Source of the DNA: Lindgomyces ingoldianus
Lineage: Eukaryota; Ascomycota; Dothideomycetes; Pleosporales; Lindgomycetaceae
NCBI RefSeq assembly: GCF_010093535.1
Contig: NW_022985173.1
Location: forward strand, 353,919-417,918
Direction: 5' to 3'
Length of the DNA: 64,000 nt
The position numbers were made by a program, and so were the translations under genes. Within the stretch, counting starts at the first letter, position 1; every line of letters starts with the position of its first letter. Below are positions 1 through 10,974 of this stretch, piece by piece. The notes under the pieces are model-generated. The model was not told the origin of the DNA. It saw nothing but the letters and a program-made list of their open reading frames with translations, and searched no databases.

Positions 1-1779
1 CATTGCTGACATTGACCGGCAGTCGATACTTGTCTGCCTTGAAAATAGAAGCTTGATGAAGGCATATAGCTGAAGTGTGGATGCTCATATTAAGGAAGAC
101 GACATTAGGATCAGGGAGGCCACATGGCAATCGTAGGTGGTCGGGCAAACCAAGTGAAGTGTTCAAAAGGATGTTCTCAATGCTGCGATGTCGAGTCCAG
201 AATCCACCATTCAAATCATCGTCGCGATCGTCCGATCCAGGTCGATGGAGATGCAGAAGGTTGCGACCGAATAGTGCAGCCGTTAAGACGATGCCTCCGA
301 ATGGTTGGAGTGATGCAGCTCCTTGTGGACCCATGGCTTGTTGCAATGAACCAGTGGGCATTGGTTTGCTCTTCTCAAAAGCTTCCTCACTGGATGGCAT
401 ATTGGTCATGATCTAGAGAGAGGATTAGTAGAGGACAGTATAGAAGGTTAGTAGGCTCACATCTCGCTCGTCTATGGTCATTGGCCATCCTGTTCCAATG
501 CTGGCATAGCGGTCAACGCAGAACGCCATCCAGAATGTCCTCCTTCTCTCTTCTCTCTCTGTCCAATCCTTCGGGGGCGGAAGACATTGCTTCACATCTA
601 ATCCGGCTCCATCCAGCCGATGCAGTTGCATCATCTGAGCGAGTCTGACTGCTCTACCAGCCGATAACCACGCCCTAGGGAAGTACATCTGCTTGAATTC
701 GTAAGTTGCCATTAGAATCCACGACTGACAATGCCCCAAGGTGATTGTTGATTCGCCGTGGCCTTTCATCTCGTCCATTTGAGCATATTTCCTTGCGCGA
801 TGGTAAAAGTGCTCCTGCAATACATCGTACTTGTCCGTGACAGAAGCGGCTAGAGTCCACATGATATATCGAAGACAGACGGGTGGTCGCATATGGGGTG
901 CGAGGTTCATTGCGGCAAGGAATCGCGGTCTATGAATGATTGGAAGCGAGGGGTGTATCTTTGTGAAGTACAGCTGGTAACTGCATGACAAATTAACAAA
1001 GGGCGCAACAGATAAGCACAGAGTGTGATTCACTTACAGGTCGTTTATGACATCCTGAGGGGGCAGTGGCTCGTCCAGGCCTAATCCAATCATTTCCCAT
1101 TGAAAGTCACCTTCCACGGAGTTCATATTTGAAGAATTCGTCTGAAATGCATCGGGGCCTGGCGATATGGACTCCGGGAAGTTCACTGAAGCCTCGCCAG
1201 AGGTCCCCAGATACCCCCCACTTGCGTCCGGCGGTCCCTGTGATAACGTATTTGCCACGTACGCAGATGTAGAATCCTGGCGGGAAGTCTCTTTAGGTTG
1301 GTCGTTCGATTCCTGGTTCTTCAACAGCGTCTCGACTTGTTCTATAGAATGAATGGTTCTGTTAGAATTACTCATCCTTGACTACCCTTGGGGGTTGACA
1401 TACGCAGTCGTGCCTCCAAAAGCTTCACATATCCCCGCTTGGGCCCGCTCTTCTTGCGCACCTCGTCGTAGGCGCAATCATGTGCCAATCTCTTGCAGGT
1501 CCCACACGTAGGCCGGGTGCCATCGCATCGCAACTTCCTCCTTCGACACAATACACAAGCTATCCTCTTCGGTTTGTTCGCGGCATCGTCCTTCTGGCCC
1601 CCATCGAGGCTGTTCGATCTGGAAGGGGATTCGCAGGAATTGTTCGAGTCCGGGACTTGCTGGGACAGATCGTTGAAGAAGCCCTCACCAGGCGATTCGG
1701 GGGATCCTGAGGGCATTTTTCGCGAAGTATGACCGCCGCCGTGAAGCACTTCACGAAATACGGTTTGGTTCAGCTCCAC
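1..1779 (-). CDS. Zn2Cys6 fungal-specific transcription factor, C-terminus cut by window edge
   Basis: Nuclear DNA-binding regulator, targets unknown. Predicted exons on the minus strand are 1779-1404, 1341-1038, 980-461 and 412 to beyond position 1; all three introns are GT-AG and keep frame. Residues 75-102 form a canonical binuclear zinc cluster, C75-X2-C78-X6-C85-X6-C92-X2-C95-X6-C102, followed by the basic linker KKSGPKRGYVK and a short coiled coil that runs across the first splice junction (LLEARL then QQVETLLKN). Exon 3 opens the PF04082-type middle homology region (YQLYFTKIHPSLPIIHRPRF) and contains the usual REERRRTFWMAFCVDRY block. Exon 4 continues that region to the edge (LPDPNVVFLNMSIHT). 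The Met at 1779 is the first in frame; the start is plausible but unproven. About 137 codons of exon 4 are visible and the rest is missing. I cannot name the orthologue; the linker and cluster do not look like XlnR, AmyR or FacB. Confidence 0.85.
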
Positions 1780-2946
1780 TGGGTTGCGCCCCGCGTAAGC
1801 AAATCGGGGTGCGGGCAGATTCTAAAGCGATATCCTCACAATGCCAGGCAGCCTTCGAAGGTTTCTCACGTCACGGGCGCAGATCGAGCAGTTGCGGCGG
1901 GTTCAGGTATGTAGGTTGGAACGATGGATGCGAGATGGATGCGAACTTAGACAATAGTGGCAGGGCGATATCCAGCGCAATGCGACTGAGAACTAGGCAT
2001 CATTCATGGACACGAATACGGCAATCTTGAGGGGGAGGTTGCGTCGCAGGAATGCTCGGAGCTGGAATATCCCACGTGCGAAAAGTGCCTATGAGACGAC
2101 GTTGTGGGCGCAGACCATCTGAACGGTGCTGGGGCTGAAGGCGCCCTGCCAGGCAGTGTTCCTCTACTGGCCCATTCACAGCCGTCACGCCAAGCGAACC
2201 GTCCCGAGGGCGTGTTGTCATCATCGACTTAGACACCAGGACGAATAAACTCGGATTCCCCGAAGCACTGGCAATACTGGCCTGCCAACAGCCCATTCAG
2301 CTATGCTGTATTGGAACAATGGTAAGCGTTTATATTGCAGCGTGTTTTGCTCTTTGCGAGTGATTTTGCGAGGTGCATGAGACTGAATACTCAGTCTCTT
2401 TCAGCGCTTCTTACCTCAAGCTACAAGGGTCAAAAAGGATGGCGGCGGTTGAAGGACCGAAGGATCGGGTGTTGTCGTCCAAAAATAGCATGGCTTGCGA
2501 GTCATCCCTGTTACATTTTGTGGAAGGGCCGCCTCAACCTTATCTGATTGAGGAGCTTGGGTTGTCCGTAATATAACCCGAGTTCACAGCGAAACATTGA
2601 AGCGGGGTGTCGTTTGTTCTCACTAGGGATATGTTTTAGACCGTTACTAAATCAACTAATGGACAGCGACATCGCGACATTGGGCTTCTGCCATTGGCTT
2701 TGGATGTGCATGTACTGGGTCGTTTCACTGTGTGATATGAGCCATGGTGGATGTTCGCATGACAAAGTCAAATGAAGAAGGCGAACATTAACGAAGTGTT
2801 ATCGTTAAAAGATTCGGCCATGTTCAACGATATCATCAGCGCACCGAGATATTTGAGGGCCCGTGCGGTGTGCCGCAACATTGCAACATATATGGTACAA
2901 TTAGGATAACATAATTGTGATTGCGCAGGAAGAGTGCTCTCGCCAA
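1780..2946. other. Intergenic region: upstream of the left-edge transcription factor gene, downstream of uL2m
   Basis: About 1.17 kb. It should hold the promoter and leader of the minus-strand transcription factor and the 3' UTR of uL2m. Open frames here are below 100 codons and resemble no known family. I see no repeat or RNA gene. Confidence 0.5.
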
Positions 2947-4120
2947 TCATCTTGGTCTCCTCTTGCCTTGGTTCCTGGGACGATCCTTGACAAGGAATGT
3001 ATGCTTGTTCCTCTTGTGCCTAGTCTTGTAGCCTCCTTTTGCCTACAAAGCTGTTATTCACGAGTGTTTAGTAGGGGATTGTATGTCTACTTACTGGAGT
3101 ACCCCAAGGACTCACTGGATGGACGTTACCCTTCGATTTGCCACGTCCACCTCCGTGAGGATGATCAGCTGCATTCATCGCAACACCTCGGACTTCGGGC
3201 CGTTTGCCTAGCCATCTGGCACGTCCAGCTTTGCCTAAGGATGTGAAATGAGATTGTGGATTGCTTGCAACTCCGATCGTACAGCAAGCGTCCGGGCTGA
3301 CCTTTCGCATCTCCCCACTCTGGAGGCGAACGATGACGCTGGCGATTTCTAGCCCCCTTGGCTTCTCTACTTCTTCCTTGTTCATTACAATGGCGTATGT
3401 GCCTGCACTTCGGCAGAACACAGCTTTGCCCCTCGTTTTCGATCCCAGATTGAATACCTGTGTTCCAAGGGGGACCATATGAATTGGTAGGCAATTGCCC
3501 CGAGAGGCAGTCTTTGCAGCTAGCATCCCGGGATCCACCACACCTCCCATGCTGTCGAGCAGCTCTTTCGGAATGCCTGACCTATAGCTCTGAATCTCGT
3601 CCCCTGCTCTCATGCCATCCGCAGCAACAATGTATGACTTCTCGCCAGTCTCTACGCGAGTGACGAGCGCCAAATGAGCGCTCCGGTTGGGGTCGTATTC
3701 TATTCTGTCCACAACGTGCTTTCCTGGAGCGAAGCGATAGTAATCCACGATCCGTATCCTTCTCTTGTGGCCGCCACCTCTGTGTCTAACAGTGACTTGC
3801 CCACTGTTATTCCTACCGCCCAGATGCTGGCCCTTCTTCGGGATGGTGAGTCTGAGCAACGGGCGGCCCTTCCATAGATGGTCGTTCACTGGCCGTTTGA
3901 GATGGCGCAGACCGGGAGTTCGAGGTTTGTACGTTCGCAATGGAATGAACTCATCTTTTCGCGGGCCTTGGGTGTGTAGAATAGTTTCATCGGCAGGTAC
4001 TGCAGGTTCGAACGCTGGCGTGGAGACACGATCAACCACAACTGCATAGCTGCGGACGGAGGTAAAGAGGCTGTTGCCAAGGCGCGAGGTGGGCAATTGG
4101 CATATCCGAGGCTGTATCAT
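2947..4120 (-). CDS. RML2: Mitochondrial large-subunit ribosomal protein uL2m (L2)
   Basis: Core protein of the mitochondrial large ribosomal subunit, near the peptidyl-transferase centre and inter-subunit bridges. Exon 1 is 4120-3095 (342 codons) and exon 2 is 3042-2947 (31 codons plus stop), joined over a 52-bp GTAAGT...TAG intron; the protein is about 373 residues. The N-terminus (MIQPRICQLPTSRLGNSLF) is basic and hydroxylated, as expected for mitochondrial import. Family hallmarks are VRHRGGGHKRRIRIVDY in the RNA-binding domain, GMRAGDEI, and the C-terminal NAADHPHGGGRGKSKGNVHP with the conserved histidine segment. Exon 2 supplies the universal tail GGYKTRHKRNKHTFLV, so a prediction that reads through the intron would lose it. 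The basic extension and leader favour mitochondrial uL2m over cytosolic L8. It is divergent to cyclin B, with about 0.9 kb between the starts. Confidence 0.95.
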
Positions 4121-4758
4121 CTTCGTCCGGCCTGTTCAGAAAGGCATTGAGCGAGATGTCAGGCCAGACGATTTTGCGATGCTCCTTCCACGACGCTCCT
4201 TCATGACATGAGGCTCGGAAAATCTCGTGGCCCGAAAGCGGTCTAGCGGCATCGGGGCTGGCGTCCGTCGCGATGAGCAACCAAACTCGACGTGACTGCA
4301 CACCCGTGGACAGCTCCAGCGACAGTCGCCGGCAGCATTAAATCGCCATCGCACCTACCCGCATCATCAAGTCCGCCATCTACCTGCATCTCCATCGCCG
4401 CAGCATCTCGTCTTCCATCTCGTCCTCCGCACTGGCATCATTTTCGCGTTGGATCCAAGAGGTAAGCTACAGCGCGCTCTCATTGGTCTTTGCCCCCCCC
4501 CCAGCCATTTTCACGTCTCGCCCTCGCGCGAAGTTGGCGCAACCAGCTAGCGAGCGGCTGCCAAGCCGACCTCACCAAAACATCAACACGCCTTGGTTCC
4601 TCTTCCATCATCCACACCTTGGGCCAGCACCTCGCCTCTCTCCTCATTCTCCTGCACCCATTGAAGCTGGATAACGTTCTCGTCCCTTCCTTGAGTACGC
4701 CTTCAGCTTCTCTCCAAGGAGTTTCGCCGTCTCTACGCCATCACCATCGCTGTCGTCC

Positions 4759-4785
4759 ATGAATAGCGTGTTTGTACCTCGATAG
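4759..4785 (+). other. Candidate uORF 1 of cyclin B
   Basis: ATG-started frame of 8 codons plus TAG in the predicted 5' leader of cyclin B. Whether it lies in the mature leader depends on an unseen transcription start and on a possible 5' UTR intron. Confidence 0.4.
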
Positions 4786-4877
4786 TCCCAGCATCTTCAC
4801 CGAGTCTGTCGAGCAGACTCTCGCATCTTTGCCAGAATATCGGGTGATTCTGTATTGTCAGCCTTGACCCTTTCCCC

Positions 4878-4919
4878 ATGCTTTTCACGGCTTATTTGGA
4901 CCCAACTGACGCCTCCTGA
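4878..4919 (+). other. Candidate uORF 2 of cyclin B
   Basis: ATG-started frame of 13 codons plus TGA, about 107 bp before the cyclin ATG. It is the last ATG before the main start, so it would be met by scanning ribosomes if transcribed. Confidence 0.4.
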
Positions 4920-5025
4920 CAGTGCATCAAAACAACGCTTTGTACACAACACCACAGCTTAATACATACACCCCTATCCCTGGATACAAATCTAGCTTTG
5001 CCCAACATACCTAATATTGCTTGCA

Positions 5026-6790
5026 ATGCCTCCAGCAGTATGTCACTGTCGCCCGCCTTCCTGTCATCCCACCTTTGAACACCCTTGTTGGTGGCGCGTA
5101 TTGCGCTGCCACAGACTCTGACATGTCCCGTTAGGCACGATCCCTCAGGCAGAGGGCTGTCACGAATGAGAACGATGAGAATGCCGGCACGACACGTCTA
5201 ACGCGCGCCAAAACGGCCGCGCTTGGATCCCACGAAACATCTTCAGACCTTCCAAAGAAGGGGTTGCAGACCAAGAAGTCTACCGCTGGTTTTGGTGCCA
5301 ACGGTACAACCCGGAAGCGTGCGGCGCTTGGGGACGTCAGCAATGTCACGAAGAACGAAGGGCTCGGTGCGGCTTCCAAAGACGGCAAGAAGCCATTGGC
5401 CAGCAAAGGTGGACTGGTCTCCAAGGCTGCACATCCTACCAAGATCCAAAAGCCATCGCGAGCAAATTCGACGCGTTCAGTGCTTGCCCCGAAGGAGAAG
5501 AATAATGCGTCATCGGAGTTGAAGCGCCCCGCGAGCGGATCCGGTATTGGAGGACACGCGACGAAGAAGCGAAACACGTCTGCATCTAGCTCAAAGTCCC
5601 TGAAAGAGGAGGATCCCGAAGAATCTGAGAACATTGCACCAGTGCAACAGGCAAAAGCTAGTGTTGTGGTCGAGGTTGAGATCACAAAGGCGGCTGGTAT
5701 CAAGCATGAGAGGACCAAGTCTCAGGCTATTGAGGTTTTCGAGGAAGTTGAGCAGCCTGCTATTCAGGAGGAAGTCCCAGATCTTGACAATGAAGATATC
5801 GATGATCCATTGATGGTATCAGAGTATGTTGTCGAGATCTTCGAGTACCTGAAGGAGCTGGAAATCACTACCATGGCCAACCCCGACTACATGGACAACC
5901 AGAACGAGTTGGAGTGGAAGATGCGTGGGATCCTGGTCGACTGGTTGCTTGAGGTCCACACTCGATTCCGCCTTCTCCCCGAAACCCTGTTCCTTGCCGT
6001 CAACATCATCGACCGCTTTCTCTCTACCAAGATCGTGCAATTGGATCGCCTTCAACTTGTTGGTGTCACCGCCATGTTCATCGCGTCCAAGTACGAAGAG
6101 GTCCTTTCCCCACACGTCCAGAACTTCCGACACGTTGCCGACGATGGTTTCACGGAAGAAGAGATCCTCAGTGCTGAACGCTTCGTCCTCGCTGCCCTCA
6201 ACTATGACCTGAGCTACCCGAACCCAATGAACTTCCTCCGCCGGATATCTAAAGCCGACAATTACGACATTCAGACGCGTACGCTAGGCAAGTACCTCCT
6301 AGAGATTAGTTGCCTAGACTACCGCTTCATCGCACACCCCCCGAGCCAGGTTGCTGCTGCAGCTATGTATCTGGCTCGGCTCGTCTTGGATCGTGGCGAA
6401 TGGGACGCCACACTTGCGCACTATGCTGGCTATACCGAGGAAGAGATTCAACCCGTCCTACAACTCATGATTGACTATCTGTCTGGGCCGGTGGTGCATG
6501 AAGCATTCTTCAAGAAGTATGCTAGTAAGAAGTTCCTGAAAGGTATTCTATCTTGCCCCAGCCTTGCCTTCTGCTTGTACTGACTATATAAAGCATCTAT
6601 TGTTCTTCGTCGTTGGGCTAAGGAATACGTGATTCAATATGGTAATGTCCTACACGAAGAATCGAAGTCACGAAAATGAGCGACCTGCTAAGACTGTGTC
6701 TTTGCGTTAGGTCTGCGCTGGCGTGCCTTCTGCGTCTGCGACCTTCGCCCTTCACGCTATGACCCCATCGACATCCGCACTCTGTGGTAA
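5026..6790 (+). CDS. nimE: G2/mitotic B-type cyclin
   Basis: Regulatory subunit of the Cdk1 kinase, driving entry into mitosis; destroyed through the APC/C. The start lies in a tiny first exon (5026-5037, MPPA) followed by a 97-bp intron; exon 2 is 5135-6542, exon 3 is 6594-6641 and exon 4 is 6711-6790. Residues 66-74, RAALGDVSN, are a good RxxLxxxxN destruction box. The cyclin box starts near MRGILVDWLLEVHTRFRLLP, the classic B-type MRAILVDWL signature, and is followed by FLAVNIIDRFLS and MFIASKYEEV. The second cyclin fold holds YLLEISCLDYRFI and PSQVAAAAMYLAR. Exon 3 restores the conserved tail KASIVLRRWAKEY, lost if the 51-bp intron is read through. The last intron (6642-6710) is less sure; retaining it gives a stop after SKSRK at about 6679. 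The symbol follows the Aspergillus nidulans name. Confidence 0.93.
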
Positions 6791-7535
6791 CATCGATCTC
6801 GTTTCAGCGTTCCGAATGCATTCGGCCATCATTCATGTCAGCATTTTGGCTTAAGCTTGGACGGCGTTAATAAAAAGGGTGTTAATTGGTTATGCAGGGT
6901 CTGATGTTTCTTGCGGTTCTTTGTGATTTTTACCTTTCTGGACGGAATGGATGGCGTCTTACCTTCCTGGTGGCGTGTTTTCTCGAACTCCTTTTTCTTA
7001 CTTCCCATTTCTGAGACGGCTCTGGATACTGTCGATAGTGATATGGACGGTATACCTTCACGGTGGCTATGATGACGGCTATTGATTGGCATTGGGAGGG
7101 TGGTAAGTGTCCAGGTGAACATCGTGTATGAGTACTAGCCTGGGTACTAGGGCGGTGTGATTTGTGGTGTTTTGTTGCAACGAGCCGTCTTCTGAGCCAT
7201 GTCTTTTGCCACTCGCAGCTGTGACGATGTCCTTGTGAGCCTAAATGTTTGATACCATGCTTGGTTCAGTACAATATGCAAATGAGAAAACCGACCCATT
7301 GTCACTTTAGAAACATCCAACTTGAAAGAAATTAATTTCGTGAAGTGTCATAGTGCATACCTACATCGCCAAATAAATCTGTTTCGTCTGTGTCGCAGCC
7401 ACGATCTAAACACGCGATCGAACCTCGGCTTGACGTCCGTCATCAAGATCGCGCTAGCCCACCCTGGTCGATCCCCTAAACGTCCTCTTTCTACTTCCCA
7501 TCTCTACACAGTCCAAGACATGCATTGCATATAAC
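6791..7535. other. Intergenic region between cyclin B and the HIT gene
   Basis: About 745 bp: cyclin B 3' UTR and HIT gene promoter. A minus-strand open frame at 6838-7122 (94 codons) has no recognisable domain and is probably chance. Nothing else was seen. Confidence 0.5.
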
Positions 7536-8557
7536 ATGAAAGGACTAGGCCTCCACTACCCACCCCAATCCTGTCCCTTCTGTAACATCGCTTCTGCATT
7601 CCCTTTTCCCTCATCCTCATCCTCCTCAACCTCTCCCGCTCCATCTTCGGAGTCAGGTTTATTAGAATGTGTCCCTTCAGATAAAGCTTCAGATCCAGAA
7701 AAAACAGATCCGAATTCATTCGTGGTGCTGAGTTCGAGGAATGTAACGGCTTTCCTAGATATTTTGCCGATGACAGAAGGCCATTTGTTGGTTGCGACGA
7801 GGGGGCATCGGGTTAAGGTTGCAGATATGGAGGGTAGTGAGGGGAGAGAGATCGGTGAGTTTAGATTTTTGGCTTTTATTTTGTTGTGGCCCAAAGACGG
7901 GGAGATATGCGTAGGAAATGAGGATTGGGATATTAGGTAGTTTGGGGAGTTAAGTGGTGTTCAGGGTAATTGTATTGGCTGACCTGAATGCAGGATTCTG
8001 GTTGCCGGTCCTAGCGAGAGTTGTAGCTCAGGTGACGGGAGTGGAGGATTATAATATTGTGCAAAATAATGGTGAGTTAGGTTTCAATTTCATTGGTTTA
8101 GAATAGCTAAGAGGATATGGTGGTTGTGTTGCGGTGTTTATTTGTTTTACTAGTCCTTTTCCTTGCGGTCACTGACTCCTTTCACCTTGATTGGTTCATT
8201 TTTCATTTGTATTCTTCTCTAGCACTCTCTTGCCTAAGCGTGCTTTACTGCCACATGTAGAAAAGGTTTCATTTCTCTGTCTCGCGGTAGACCTTTACCC
8301 CACACTTTCATCTAATGTCTTCACCTGACATCCTATGCCTCTCAGGAGCTAGAGCAGCACAAGTCGTACCACACGTCCATTTCCACATTATACCCCGACC
8401 AGAAACGATGCCACAGATCAAGAGCAAGAGCTGGGCAATGTTCGGTCGGGGACAGCGAGATGAACTGGATGACGAGGACGGAGTGCGGTTAGCTGGAGAA
8501 ATGAGGAGGGTGCTAAGAGAGGAGGTGAAGAGGATGAAAGCTGCCTCGAAGCTGTAA
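7536..8557 (+). CDS. HIT-domain (histidine triad) nucleotide hydrolase, HINT/FHIT-like
   Basis: Predicted nucleotide phosphoramidase or dinucleotide hydrolase, cytosolic. Exons 7536-7854, 7994-8071 and 8346-8557 give 202 residues. The N-terminus carries CPFC (C13, C16), a zinc-type pair found in many HINT proteins. Next come a Ser-rich insert and the domain core FVVLSSRNVTAFLDILPMTE and GHLLVATRGHRVKVADM. Exon 2 adds the helix GVEDYNIVQNNG. Exon 3 carries the catalytic triad H142-V-H144-F-H146 followed by IIPRP. The acidic and basic C-terminal helix (GEMRRVLREEVKRM) is usual for fungal members. The second intron is 274 bp, long for this genome, but the flanking sequence joins without a gap. 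The gene converges on ProRS, with about 170 bp between stop codons. Substrate preference cannot be told from sequence. Confidence 0.9.
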
Positions 8558-8726
8558 TTCTCATATCCTATTTACCTGCACACTTGTTCATCACCGGTGG
8601 AATGGAATGGATATCTACTAGGGGGTGAAGGTATTTTACAGCTATTTTCCCGTGAACTTGTTGTACAGTACCGTGTATAGTAATATACAAAGGCGTCCCC
8701 ACAAGCGCCGGTATTCTAGAACCTTC

Positions 8727-10660
8727 TTACAGGAGATCCAGAAGTTTTAGAACACCCTCTTTCAACCCTTCTAATTCCATCTCAGTCTTGACACCATGTC
8801 TTCTACATTGTACCTCGACCCGCCTCCTCTCCTTCCACGCTCGTCCCAAAACAACAATAACTGGATAACCGATCAAATCTGCATCTCGAAGTTTCCACGC
8901 CAGACTCTTAATCGGTCTGTCATCGATGACCGTATCAACGATTTCATATCCTTGTGCACCTTCTCTCAAAATATCATACACTTCCACACCATCTTCTTCT
9001 GGAACCTGTGGGGTGGTCACAACAATACACTCAAATGGTGCAATAACCCTAGGCCAGTTCAAACCCTTGTCGTCAGCAAGTAATGACGCAATAGCACCAA
9101 TAAGGCGGGACACCCCAATACCGTGGCAGCCCATTTGCATGGGCTGTTTGGCCATGCCGTCGGGGCCTGCTACGAGGGCCTTCAGAGGCTCGCTGTAACG
9201 GGTTCCGAGGTGGAAGGTATGCGCTACTTCTATAGCTTTCTGGACTTTGAGTTCTCCAGATTCGCAGCGCGGGCAGGGGTCGCCGGGATAGATACGAGTT
9301 ATGTCCAGATGGTTGAGTGGAATTTCGGAGTCAGGGTATTTGGGGTATGGGACTAGGCGGTCATAGATGTGAATTGTTTTTGTTGTTTTTGGGAGAAAGG
9401 ATTGCAAGGTAGTTTTTTCGATGCCTGTGTCGATATCGATGGCCGCTTTTTTTACGGCGTGCAGGTTAACGAACTTCTCGATGTGGGTTGAATCCGAGCT
9501 GAGCAAGGATGGAGGTAGTATGTCGGGTCGTGGGACGTAGACGTTCAATTTTGTTCCATCCGAGCAAGGTACGTTGACGAGCCTTGCGGGGTACGGGACA
9601 TGGATGTGGATTTTAGTGGTCCTGTCTACACTAATTCCAGTGAAGTGGAGTTCCTGGCTCGTCGGCAGTCTCCCAGTATCGTGGGTTCTTTTCTCAACGA
9701 GCTCTTCGTTGGCAACATAGTCACACGAACTACAAGACCAGACATTGTCTTCACCCTTAGGTGAGACGAAGTGGTATTCGTGACTCAACTTGCCACCCAT
9801 GTTTCCGGAATCCGCATCAGCGACCAAATAGGGGAGTTTGAGCTCGTCGAAGAAGTTATTGTATGCAGTCCTCACAGATTGATAGGTTTGCAGGGCATGC
9901 TCATGCGCATAGTCAAACGTGTACAAATCCTTCATCAAGAACTCCTTCGCTCTAAGAAGCCCTTGTCTAGGACGTCTCTCATCACGATACTTCCTTCCGA
10001 TTTGATAAAGCTTCAAGGGGAGGTCTTTATACGAATGCACCATCCCAGCAACAAGAGAAGTGATTTCTTCTTCATGTGTTGGGGACAAGAGAAATCCGGA
10101 ATCCTTGCGGTCACTGAGACGTAAAAGTTCGGAGTTGGCGGAGTAGCGGCCGCTCTGGCGCCAGAGCGCTTCCGTGGTAATGGATGAAAGGGAGAGTTTA
10201 GAGGCACCGAGAGTGGCCATGTGTTTGTCTATTAGCCAGGAGAGTCTCTCTTGCACGCGGAGACCGAGTGGGAGGAGGTGGAAGACGCCTGAATGGGCCT
10301 GCACGTGATCAGATTTATGGTTGGGAAAGGCTGAGTTGGAGGATATACTTGTCGCAGGAAGCCTCCTCGTACGAGTAGTGCATGAGAATCATCTTATTTC
10401 TAATCAGATGAAGGACTACATTTGCTCATATCAAGTGGGCTAACCCTGCTCTCCATCTTGAGGTGAGATGCCTCCTGTCGGTGTCCAGAAATTAGACAAT
10501 CGGTTCCTTGAATCAACCTGCACATATTTATTAGCTCAGACCAGGTTTTGGAGATTAGAACTGCCCAAGAGCAGCGTACTGATATTAATCTGGCATTTTG
10601 GAATCCTCTTCTTTTTTGCAGATTACATCGTCGCAACCCATACCCGAGTCGCGCCGGCAT
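8727..10660 (-). CDS. Mitochondrial prolyl-tRNA synthetase (class II, bacterial type)
   Basis: Charges mitochondrial tRNA-Pro with proline. Four exons are predicted: 10660-10580, 10517-10445, 10392-10349 and 10298-8727, all with GT-AG introns and clean phase; exon 3 is only 44 bp. The first 27 residues (MPARLGYGLRRCNLQKRRG) form a basic, Arg-rich presequence. Exons 2-4 join as RLSNFWTPTGG, then SHALLVRGGFLRQ, then AHSGVFHLLPLGLRVQE, the canonical N-terminus of bacterial-type ProRS. Motif 2 is RDERRPRQGLLRAKEFLMKD; motif 3 is GCHGIGVSRLIGAI; the anticodon-binding domain follows (IDDRPIKSLAWKLRDADLIG). Between motifs 2 and 3 there is an insertion of about 150 residues that includes a CPRCESGEL cysteine pair. 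Head-to-head with uL10m. Confidence 0.95.
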
Positions 10661-10974
10661 TGGCCTTATATTTCGACTGTGGTAGGATTGAAATCGGTCA
10701 GAATATCTTAATTATCCATTGATCCAATGACAGTAAAATGATAAATTGGGGAAGCTGGCGAAAGTGACAATTGATGAATGAGTAAACGGAGGAGCAAGTG
10801 TTCCCGGAGAAGCGTAGTCCGAAGATCAGCCGAGAGGGTTGGAGCTTGGACGAAATCTTTCTTGAAGGACTTCAGTTCATCGCAATTGCCTCGCAATTCA
10901 GACTTCAGGTAATATCTTACATCAATCTCGCGTTATCTGAGAAGGTATTAATTCTAACGCACATCAAGATCAAA
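10661..10974. promoter_or_regulatory. Bidirectional promoter between mitochondrial ProRS and uL10m
   Basis: Only 314 bp separate the two start codons, so both genes must be driven from this interval unless one promoter reaches into the other gene. An inverted CCAAT (ATTGG) lies at 10745-10749. Short plus-strand ATG frames near 10735 and 10773 end quickly. No TATA box stands out. Confidence 0.6.

Larger units (their letters stand above)
4121..5025. promoter_or_regulatory. Shared upstream region of uL2m (minus) and cyclin B (plus), with two short uORFs
   Basis: Head-to-head spacer of 905 bp. Its plus-strand half is rich in C/T runs, including ten consecutive C at 4493-4502. It contains two complete short ATG-started frames ahead of cyclin B: 4759-4785 (8 codons) and 4878-4919 (13 codons). 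A GTAAGC at 4462 could be the donor of a 5' UTR intron. Transcription starts cannot be seen. Confidence 0.5.

Noticed and set aside
5131..5718. 195-codon antisense frame over cyclin B
   Set aside because: Shadow caused by codon bias of the cyclin N-terminus; the sense strand has clear homology.
10798..10974. 59-codon in-frame extension of uL10m
   Set aside because: It contains no ATG, and the downstream Met begins a classic mitochondrial presequence.
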